From assembly GCA_937936215.1 (NCBI GenBank), contig CALGWX010000194.1, positions 1-11,757 on the forward strand: DNA of 11,757 bases. The letters run 5' to 3'. The position numbers and the translations under genes were made by a program. Below, piece after piece: positions 1-4,964 of this stretch. Positions within the stretch are counted from its first letter, which is position 1; each line of letters opens with the position of its first letter. A model generated the notes under the pieces. That model worked only from the letters and a program-made list of their open reading frames with translations, was not told the origin of the DNA and made no database searches. This stretch comes from an uncultured Burkholderiaceae bacterium. GTDB taxonomy: Bacteria; Pseudomonadota; Gammaproteobacteria; Burkholderiales; Burkholderiaceae_F.

Positions 1-603
1 GCCGACATCTATCACCGTGCCCGCCGCGGCGGCCCGCACCGGCGTGCCGGTGGCGGCGGCGATGTCCATGCCGCTGTGCGGGCTGCGCGGCTGGCCGTTG
101 AAGACGCGGCGCAGGCCGAACGAGGCGGAGCGGCGGCCGGCCACCGGCTCGATCAGCCGCAGCGTCGCCGGCAGTTCGTCCGACCAGTGCCGCAGCACCA
201 CCTGCAGGTGCGCCCGCTCGCGCTCGTGGCGGGCGAGGTCCTCGGCCGACAGTGCGACGTGCTTCGGCGCCACCTTCAGCCGCTGCGTTGGGTACGGCTT
301 TGGCCCGATGCGGATCGCGAGCTCGCGCTCGCCGCGGGCGTCGGTCACCCGCAGCGGCACGGTCGAGTCGGGCGGCGCGTCGAGGGCGATGCCGACCAGT
401 GCCACCCAGCCCGACGGCGATGGCGCCACCAGCACCCGCCGCCCTTCGGTCTCCGCCAGCGGCGGCCGCTCGGCGCGGCCGAGGTCGACCTTCGCCACCC
501 CGCCCGGCACCGCGGCCATGCGCGGCAGCGGCGGCCCGGCGGCCCGGCTTGCCGCAGGCAAGGCCAGGGCCACGGTGGCGAGAAGCAGTTGGCGGCGGTT
601 CAT
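1..603 (-). CDS. M23 family metallopeptidase, partial (C-terminus beyond window)
   Basis: Secreted peptidoglycan-type endopeptidase of the LytM/M23 family. 201 codons are visible from an ATG at 603, and the frame stays open to the window edge. Residues 1-21 form an export signal: MNRRQLLL followed by a hydrophobic Ala/Leu stretch ending ASRA. The Arg-Arg pair before a Leu run resembles a twin-arginine signal. Residues 25-145 look like the beta-rich N-terminal domain common in M23 proteins, with YPTQRLKV at 104-111. The catalytic domain begins near 152: SFGLRR at 161-166, then HSGMD, giving zinc ligands H176 and D180, then GTPVRAAAAGTV. The second ligand motif (HxH) would lie outside the window, so catalytic competence cannot be judged. 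An in-frame ATG at 612 is an alternative start adding three residues; neither start has a clear ribosome binding site. The family call is firm; the exact cell-wall substrate is unknown. Confidence 0.9.
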   Translation of the reverse strand, partial: MNRRQLLLATVALALPAASRAAGPPLPRMAAVPGGVAKVDLGRAERPPLAETEGRRVLVAPSPSGWVALVGIALDAPPDSTVPLRVTDARGERELAIRIGPKPYPTQRLKVAPKHVALSAEDLARHERERAHLQVVLRHWSDELPATLRLIEPVAGRRSASFGLRRVFNGQPRSPHSGMDIAAATGTPVRAAAAGTVIDVG

Positions 604-638
604 CGGCGCCATGCTAACGAGCGGCTGAAGCGGGCGAG

Positions 639-650
639 GGTGCGCGCACC
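639..650. repeat. 12-bp perfect palindrome upstream of the M23 gene
   Basis: GGTGCGCGCACC is its own reverse complement and lies about 27-36 bases upstream of the M23 peptidase start codons. Its position would suit an operator or a 5' leader hairpin. It is all G/C except one A-T pair in each half, so chance occurrence in this composition is quite possible. No regulator can be assigned. Confidence 0.3.
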
Positions 651-835
651 GTGCTGCGAGAACGCTGGGCTCCGGTCGCGAGCAGGCGATTCCGCCCCTC
701 GGCGCAAGGTACGGGCCGGCGACGGGCCGCGCACGGCGCATCGTTACCGCGCTGGCCTGGACTTGGAGGTCGCCGCGCAGCGCGGCTGGCCCGGCGCGAT
801 GGCGTGGCGAAGCGGGAGTGGAATTGGGTCAACGA

Positions 836-877
836 GGCAACTCGGTTGCGTCATGGACGACGTTGCTGCCGGCAACG
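836..877. repeat. Clustered GCAAC/GTTGC half-sites (two adjacent inverted repeats)
   Basis: GCAAC (837-841), GTTGC (845-849), GTTGC (862-866) and GCAAC (872-876) form two inverted repeats sharing the same half-site. The first has a 3-base spacer. The second extends to CGTTGC/GCAACG (861-877) with a 5-base spacer. GGCAAC is also directly repeated at 836-841 and 871-876. The cluster is 47-88 bases upstream of pyrC. It could be an operator with two dyads or simply leader-RNA hairpins; nothing in the sequence identifies a binding protein. Confidence 0.35.
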
Positions 878-910
878 CGGCAGGCGAGCGCGATGCCCGC
901 GCCGAGTCGC

Positions 911-929
911 GATAATCGGCCATATGGCC
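911..929 (+). promoter_or_regulatory. -10-like hexamer and palindrome at the pyrC start (possible leaderless promoter)
   Basis: GATAAT (911-916) differs from the TATAAT consensus only at the first base and stands out in this GC-rich DNA. Seven bases separate it from the A of the pyrC ATG at 924, so a transcript from this element would start at or next to the start codon. No -35 match lies 16-18 bases upstream. The palindrome GGCCATATGGCC (918-929) covers the start codon. No Shine-Dalgarno sequence precedes the ATG, which fits a leaderless message but does not prove one. Confidence 0.3.
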
Positions 930-1979
930 ACGACCACCCTCACCCTGACCCGCCCCGACGACTGGCACCTGCACCTGCGCGACGGCGCCGCGATGGCCGA
1001 CGTGCTGCCGCACACCGCGCGCCAGTTCGCCCGCGCCATCGTGATGCCGAACCTGAAGCCGCCGGTCACGACCACGGCGCAGGCGGTGGCCTACCGGCAG
1101 CGGATCCTCGCCGCGCTGCCGCCAGGCCTTGCCTTCGAGCCGCTGATGACGCTGTACCTCACCGACAACACCAGCGCCGACGAGATCCGCCGCGCCAAGG
1201 CCAGCGGTGTCGTGCACGGCGTCAAGCTGTACCCGGCGGGGGCGACGACCAACTCGGATTCCGGCGTCACCGACATCCGCCGCTGCAAGGTCGCGCTGGA
1301 AACGATGCAGCGCGAGGACATGCCGCTGCTCATCCACGGCGAGGTCACGCACGCGGAGGTCGACGTCTTCGACCGCGAGGCGCGCTTCATCGACGAGGTG
1401 CTGATCCCGCTGCGGCGCAGCTTTCCGGCGCTGCGCGTGGTGCTGGAGCACATCACCACCCGCGCGGCGGTGCAGTACGTGACCGAGGCGGAAGGGCGCA
1501 TCGCCGCCACCATCACCGCGCACCACCTGCTGTACAACCGCAACGCGATCTTCCTGACCCCGGGCGGCCGCGCCGGCGTGCGGCCGCACTACTACTGCCT
1601 GCCGGTGCTCAAGCGCGAAATCCACCGCCAGGCGCTGCTGGCGGCGGCCACCAGCGACAACGCCCGTTTCTTCCTCGGCACCGACAGCGCGCCGCATCCG
1701 CGGGGCGAGAAGGAAAGCGCCTGCGGCTGCGCCGGCTGCTTCACTGCCGCCACCGCGCTGGAGATGTACGCGATGGCGTTCGAGCAGGCCGGCGCGCTCG
1801 ACCGCCTGGAGGCGTTCGCCAGCTTTCGCGGCGCCGACTTCTACCGCCTGCCGCGCAATGCCTCCCGCGTCACGCTCGAGCGCCGCGACTGGACGGTGCC
1901 CGAGGAACTGCGCTTCGGTGAGGCGACCGTCGTGCCGCTGGCCGCCGGCGAAACGCTGCCGTGGAAGCTGGCGGCGTGA
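924..1979 (+). CDS. pyrC: Dihydroorotase, class II (PyrC)
   Basis: Zinc-dependent cyclic amidohydrolase interconverting N-carbamoyl-L-aspartate and L-dihydroorotate, the third step of de novo UMP synthesis, in the cytoplasm. The product is 351 residues, close to E. coli PyrC (348). All metal-site residues are visible: H15 and H17 (HLHLRD), K101 in VHGVKLYPAGATTNSDSG (the lysine that is carboxylated in this family), H138 (LIHGE), H176 (LEHITT) and D254 (LGTDSAPH). Substrate-binding R19 and N43 are also present. ESACGCAGCFTA at 264-275 is typical of the class. The frame is open well upstream, but homology begins at the ATG at 924, the only sensible start. That ATG lacks a Shine-Dalgarno sequence and has a -10-like element seven bases upstream. 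It is first gene of a three-gene unit; its stop overlaps the next start by 4 bases. Very secure. Confidence 0.97.
   Translation: MATTTLTLTRPDDWHLHLRDGAAMADVLPHTARQFARAIVMPNLKPPVTTTAQAVAYRQRILAALPPGLAFEPLMTLYLTDNTSADEIRRAKASGVVHGVKLYPAGATTNSDSGVTDIRRCKVALETMQREDMPLLIHGEVTHAEVDVFDREARFIDEVLIPLRRSFPALRVVLEHITTRAAVQYVTEAEGRIAATITAHHLLYNRNAIFLTPGGRAGVRPHYYCLPVLKREIHRQALLAAATSDNARFFLGTDSAPHPRGEKESACGCAGCFTAATALEMYAMAFEQAGALDRLEAFASFRGADFYRLPRNASRVTLERRDWTVPEELRFGEATVVPLAAGETLPWKLAA
1962..1966 (+). promoter_or_regulatory. Ribosome binding site of the DUF3025 gene, inside the pyrC 3' end
   Basis: GGAAG lies nine bases before the GTG at 1976. This is why the GTG at 1976 is preferred over the in-frame GTG at 1961, which itself overlaps this motif and would extend further into pyrC. 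Confidence 0.5.
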
Positions 1980-2866
1980 GCGCAACGGCCTTCGCGCAAG
2001 GCTTGGCGATCGACTGGGAGGCGCCGTGGATGGCGCCCTTTTGCGAACTGCGGCCGCTGCTGGCGCGCGGTGACGTGCCCGCGCCGGTGGTGGCGCCGAA
2101 CGGAGGGCGGCGGCAACCGCGGTCGCGGCTTGCCCACCGCGACTGGCGCTCGGCCTTCACCGAGGCGGCGCGCGAGCGAGGCGTGGCCACCGCGAGCGGG
2201 TTGCCGTTGCAGTTCGTCGCCGCCGACGATGCCGGCGCCACCGCCTACGAGGCACACATCGCTGCGACTGGCCGCGTGCCGAGCCGCGACAACGCGCACG
2301 ACCTGTTCAACGCAATGGTCTGGCTGGCGTTCCCGCAGACCAAGGCGGCGCTGAACGCACGCCAAGCCGAGGAGATCGCGCGCGACGGCGTGCGCGACCG
2401 CCGCGGCCCGGTGCGTGACGCCGCCACGCTGATCGACGAAAGCGGTTTGCTGCTCGCCGCAGAGCATGAGACGTGCGCGGCGCTGGCGCGGCTGGACTGG
2501 CGGTGGCTGTTCGGGCCCCACCGCGCGCGCTGGGGAACCCTCTGGAGGCCGTTCGCCTTCGGCCATGCCCTGATCGAAAAGCTGCTGGCGCCGTACAAGC
2601 GCCTGACCGCGGCCGTGGTCTGCCTGCCGCTGGCCGGCGCGTCGCAGCGCCAGGTCGACGAAGCCGCGGCGCGCTGGCTGCGCGAGACGCCGCTGTCGCC
2701 CCCGCAGTTGTCGCACCTGCCGGTGCTCGGCATCCCCGGTTGGTGGCCGGCCAACGAGGCGCCGGAGTTCTATGCCGATGCGTCGGTGTTCCGGCCCGCG
2801 CATCGCTGTCCCGAGCCGCGCCGCGCCGGGGCGGAAGGCGTGGCTTTCAATGGAGGCACGCCATGA
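1976..2866 (+). CDS. DUF3025 domain-containing protein
   Basis: Conserved protein of unknown function, 296 residues, matching what I know of the DUF3025 family over its full length. Family hallmarks visible are LPLQFV (76-81), AYEAHIAATGRVPSRDN (90-106), HDLFNAMVWLAFPQTK (108-123), LNARQ (126-130), DESGLLL (154-160), FGHALIEKL (195-203), PYKRLTA (206-212) and, near the C-terminus, LPVLGIPGWWPANE (248-261) followed by FYAD and VFRP. There is no signal peptide or membrane segment, so it is probably cytoplasmic. The start chosen is a GTG whose last two bases belong to the pyrC stop (GTGA overlap), with GGAAG nine bases upstream. Its own stop overlaps the denD start (ATGA). No enzymatic motif is recognised and I assign no function. 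In my recollection this family is common next to pyrC in betaproteobacteria, so the pairing may be conserved. Confidence 0.9.
   Translation: MSATAFAQGLAIDWEAPWMAPFCELRPLLARGDVPAPVVAPNGGRRQPRSRLAHRDWRSAFTEAARERGVATASGLPLQFVAADDAGATAYEAHIAATGRVPSRDNAHDLFNAMVWLAFPQTKAALNARQAEEIARDGVRDRRGPVRDAATLIDESGLLLAAEHETCAALARLDWRWLFGPHRARWGTLWRPFAFGHALIEKLLAPYKRLTAAVVCLPLAGASQRQVDEAAARWLRETPLSPPQLSHLPVLGIPGWWPANEAPEFYADASVFRPAHRCPEPRRAGAEGVAFNGGTP
2852..2856 (+). promoter_or_regulatory. Ribosome binding site of the denD-like gene
   Basis: GGAGG, six bases before the ATG at 2863, is the best Shine-Dalgarno match on the plus strand of the window. It fixes the start of the dehydrogenase, whose ATG overlaps the preceding TGA (ATGA). 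The strong site suggests that expression does not rely on coupling alone. Confidence 0.7.
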
Positions 2867-3843
2867 AGGTCGTCGTCACCGGCGGCGCCGGGTTCCTAGG
2901 CCAGCGGCTGATCCGGGCCCTGTGCGCGCGCGGCAGGCTCACCGATGCCGAGGGCCGCGAGCGGCCGATCGAGCGCATCGTGGCCGCCGACGCCAGCGAG
3001 GGCGGGCAGGGGATCGCCGATTCGCGCCTGCGCTTCGCGCGAGGCGACGTCGCCGATGCCAATTTCGTCGTGGAACTGCTGGGACAGGACACCGCGAGCG
3101 TGTTCCATCTCGCGGCGGTGGTCAGCGGCGCGGCGGAGCGCGACTTCGACCTCGGCATGCGCGTGAACCTGGACGGCACGCGCGCGCTGCTCGAAGCCTG
3201 CCGGCGCCAGAGCCGCCCGCCGAAGCTCGTCTTTGCCAGCAGCGTGGCGGTGTTCGGCCAGCCGCTGCCGGAGGTCGTGACCGATGCGACGATGCCGACG
3301 CCGCAGTCCAGCTACGGCGTGCAGAAGCTGATCGGCGAGCTGCTGGTCGGCGATTGTTCGCGCAAGGGGTTCATCGATGGCCGCTGCGTGCGGCTGCCGA
3401 CGATCGTCGTGCGGCCCGGCCGGCCGAACGCGGCGGCGTCGAGCTTCGCCAGCGGCATCATCCGCGAGCCGCTGGCAGGCGAGCCGGCGGTGTGCCCGGT
3501 CGGGCCGGAGACGGCGCTGTGGATCGCCTCGCCAGACGCCGCCGTGGCCGCGCTGGTGCACGCGCACGAGCTCGGCGCCGACCGATGGGGCACGCTGCGC
3601 TCGCTGAACCTGCCCGGCATCCGCGTGACGGTGGCGGCGATGCTCGCGGCCCTGCGGCAGGCGGCGGGCGAGGCGGTGGCGGCGCGGGTCCGCTTCGAGC
3701 CGGACGAGGCGGTGGCGGCGATCGTCCGCAGCTGGCCATCGCGCTTCGACACCGCCCGCGCCGAGGCGCTGGGGTTCCCGCGCGATGCGGACTTCGCCTC
3801 GATCCTGAGCCAGTACCTGGGCGACCGGGCGCAGGGCGGTTGA
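2863..3843 (+). CDS. denD: DenD-like D-erythronate dehydrogenase (extended SDR family)
   Basis: NAD-dependent dehydrogenase of the extended short-chain/epimerase superfamily, 326 residues. Visible features are the Rossmann motif GGAGFLG (7-13), an acidic residue at D43 suited to binding NAD ribose, SSVAVFG (126-132) with the catalytic serine, and the Y151xxxK155 pair in SSYGVQK. What points to the DenD subfamily rather than a sugar epimerase is the stretch IDGRCVRLPTIVVRPG, followed by NAAASSFASGIIREPLAG and AVCPVGPET, which I recognise from D-erythronate dehydrogenases. Characterised DenD oxidises D-erythronate to 2-oxo-tetronate and usually sits with a tetronate kinase and isomerase or aldolase. 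None is in this window, so the substrate is less certain than the family. It is third in the pyrC unit (ATGA overlap) and converges on pyrF 27 bases away. No terminator is obvious after it. Confidence 0.85.
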   Translation: MKVVVTGGAGFLGQRLIRALCARGRLTDAEGRERPIERIVAADASEGGQGIADSRLRFARGDVADANFVVELLGQDTASVFHLAAVVSGAAERDFDLGMRVNLDGTRALLEACRRQSRPPKLVFASSVAVFGQPLPEVVTDATMPTPQSSYGVQKLIGELLVGDCSRKGFIDGRCVRLPTIVVRPGRPNAAASSFASGIIREPLAGEPAVCPVGPETALWIASPDAAVAALVHAHELGADRWGTLRSLNLPGIRVTVAAMLAALRQAAGEAVAARVRFEPDEAVAAIVRSWPSRFDTARAEALGFPRDADFASILSQYLGDRAQGG

Positions 3844-3870
3844 CGCAACCGTCGCGAGGGGCGCGGCGGC

Positions 3871-4689
3871 CTACCGGCGGCGAAAGCGGTTGATCTCGTC
3901 GCGCGTGCGCTGCGCGGCGCCGGCGGCGGCCTCGGCGAAATCCTCGCCGGTGCTGGCGTAAAGGATCGCCCGCGACGAATTGATCAGCATGCCGGTGCCG
4001 CCAGCGGTCTGCCCGGCGAGGACGCTGGCCTGCACGTCGCCGCCCTGGGCGCCGATGCCCGGCACCAGGATCGGCAGGTCGCCAACGAGCGCACGCACCC
4101 GCGCGAGCTCCGCCGGGTAGGTGGCGCCGACCACCAGGCCGAGCTGGCCGCTGCCGTTCCACCGCTGCGCCGCCAGCCGCGCCAGCCTCTCGTAAAGCCG
4201 CTCGCCGCCGACGTCGAGCATCTGCAGGTCGTCGCCGCCAGGGTTGCTGGTGCGGCACAGCACGAACAAGCCGCGGTCGGCATAGGCCATGAACGGCGCG
4301 ATCGAGTCGCCCCCCATGTAGGGCGACAGCGTCACCGCGTCGGCGCCGTAGCGCTCGAACGCCTCGCGCGCGTAGTGCTCGGCGGTGGCGCCGATGTCGC
4401 CGCGCTTGGCGTCGAGCACGACCGGGATGTCCGGGTAGTGGCGGCGCAGGTGCGCGATCAGGCTTTCGAGCTGGTCCTCGGCGCGGGCGCTGGCGAAGTA
4501 GGCGACCTGCGGCTTGAAGGCGCAGGCGTACGGCGCCGTGGCGTCCGCGATCGCGGCGCAGAAGGCGAAGATGGCATCCGGGCGGTCGCGCAGGTGCGCG
4601 GGGAAGCGGCTCGGATCCGGATCGAGGCCGACGCACAGCAGCGAGTCGGCGCGGCGCCAGCGCGACGCGAGCTTGTCGATGAAGGTCAC
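3871..4689 (-). CDS. pyrF: Orotidine 5'-phosphate decarboxylase, type 2 (PyrF)
   Basis: Converts OMP to UMP, the last step of de novo UMP synthesis, in the cytoplasm. The 272-residue product belongs to the longer 'type 2' PyrF subfamily, not the ~240-residue E. coli type. Visible motifs are GLDPDPSRFP (21-30), FKPQVAYF (58-65), the catalytic D-K-D signature DAKRGDI (93-99, with D93, K95 and D98), SPYMGGDS (122-129), RTSNPGG (146-152), the phosphate-binding VPGIGAQGGD (209-218) and NSSRAI (237-242). It starts with GTG at 4689; an in-frame TAA at 4725-4723 rules out a longer protein, and no Shine-Dalgarno sequence is apparent. It stands alone on the minus strand, downstream of the chpA terminator, with a possible promoter at 4725-4720. 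It converges with the pyrC unit. Very secure. Confidence 0.96.
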   Translation of the reverse strand: MTFIDKLASRWRRADSLLCVGLDPDPSRFPAHLRDRPDAIFAFCAAIADATAPYACAFKPQVAYFASARAEDQLESLIAHLRRHYPDIPVVLDAKRGDIGATAEHYAREAFERYGADAVTLSPYMGGDSIAPFMAYADRGLFVLCRTSNPGGDDLQMLDVGGERLYERLARLAAQRWNGSGQLGLVVGATYPAELARVRALVGDLPILVPGIGAQGGDVQASVLAGQTAGGTGMLINSSRAILYASTGEDFAEAAAGAAQRTRDEINRFRRR

Positions 4690-4719
4690 GGGATCGGCGG
4701 CAGAGGCGGGATGCCGCGG

Positions 4720-4725
4720 ATTTTA
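4720..4725 (-). promoter_or_regulatory. Possible -10 element of the pyrF promoter
   Basis: Read on the minus strand, TAAAAT (4725 to 4720) matches TATAAT at five of six positions and is one of very few A/T hexamers in the region. Transcription would start near 4713, giving a leader of about 24 bases before the pyrF GTG. No good -35 sequence is found 16-18 bases upstream, so this is only a candidate. Its position just past the chpA terminator is sensible. Confidence 0.3.
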
Positions 4726-4746
4726 GGTGGCGGCAAGGCCGGCGCG

Positions 4747-4780
4747 GAAAAGCCAAAGGCCGGACGTGCCGGCCTTTGGC
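4747..4780 (-). terminator. Rho-independent terminator of the pilJ-chpA operon
   Basis: GCCAAAGGCCGG (4752-4763) and CCGGCCTTTGGC (4769-4780) form a perfect 12-bp stem with a 5-base loop. Read on the minus strand, the hairpin is followed at once by TTTTCC (4751 to 4746). The plus-strand side has no T run, so the orientation favours ending transcription from chpA, whose stop codon is about 185 bases upstream. The T tract is short, so efficiency is uncertain. Confidence 0.7.
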
Positions 4781-4783
4781 GCT

Positions 4784-4819
4784 GCCCGCACCGAGTGCGG
4801 GCGAATCGGCTTGCGCCGA
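4784..4819 (-). repeat. Two tandem short hairpins in the chpA 3' untranslated region
   Basis: GCCCGCA/TGCGGGC (4784-4790 and 4796-4802, 5-base loop) and TCGGC/GCCGA (4806-4810 and 4815-4819, 4-base loop) are perfect inverted repeats directly before the terminator hairpin in transcription order. They could stabilise the long chpA messenger, but short GC-rich stems are common by chance at this base composition. Confidence 0.3.
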
Positions 4820-4964
4820 GATCGATGGCCGCAATCTACGCCGCCACCGCGGCGCGGCCAATACGGGCTTTCGGCAACGGCCTGGCTTGGGGCGATGCCG
4901 CCACGGGCTGCGGCGGATCCCGTTCCCGGCGGGCGCCGTCGGACCGCCGGCGTTGCCGCAGCGC

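Larger units (their letters stand above)
604..923. other. Divergent intergenic region between the M23 gene and pyrC
   Basis: About 320 bases between two divergently oriented genes, so it should hold both promoters and any operators. I see no credible gene: the frames open here encode Arg/Ala-rich, low-complexity products typical of GC-rich non-coding DNA. Visible structure includes a perfect 12-bp palindrome GGTGCGCGCACC (639-650), a 15-base near-palindrome GCCGCGC-A-GCGCGGC (772-786), four GCAAC/GTTGC half-sites (837-876), and a palindrome across the pyrC start (918-929). Apart from a -10-like GATAAT (911-916), I found no convincing -10/-35 pair on either strand. Confidence 0.6.
4690..4964. 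other. Intergenic region between chpA and pyrF
   Basis: 275 bases forming the 3' end of the chpA transcript and the upstream region of pyrF, both on the minus strand. It holds a strong terminator-like hairpin (4747-4780), two weaker hairpins nearer chpA (4784-4819) and a -10-like element near pyrF. I see no convincing gene; the frames open here are shadows of chpA or pyrF or lack family features. Confidence 0.6.

Noticed and set aside
614..832. A 72-codon minus-strand frame in the M23-pyrC intergenic region
   Set aside because: It is Arg/Ala/Ser-rich low-complexity sequence with no ribosome binding site or known motif, as expected by chance in GC-rich non-coding DNA.
76..915. A 279-codon open frame on the plus strand opposite the M23 gene
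   Set aside because: It is codon-aligned antisense to a gene with a signal peptide and M23 zinc motif. The product is Arg-rich and lacks any family feature.
651..923. A longer N-terminus for PyrC, since the frame is open upstream
   Set aside because: The ATG at 924 gives a protein of normal class II length, with metal ligands at H15 and H17 as in E. coli PyrC. The upstream residues are Arg-rich and match nothing in the family.
744..1985. A 413-codon open frame on the minus strand opposite pyrC
   Set aside because: It is codon-aligned antisense to pyrC and low in complexity, with no recognisable domain. pyrC carries all catalytic residues.
2473..2862. A longer N-terminus for the denD-like protein, since the frame is open upstream
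   Set aside because: The Rossmann motif begins at residue 7 from the ATG at 2863, which has GGAGG six bases upstream. The extra sequence overlaps the conserved C-terminal part of the DUF3025 gene.
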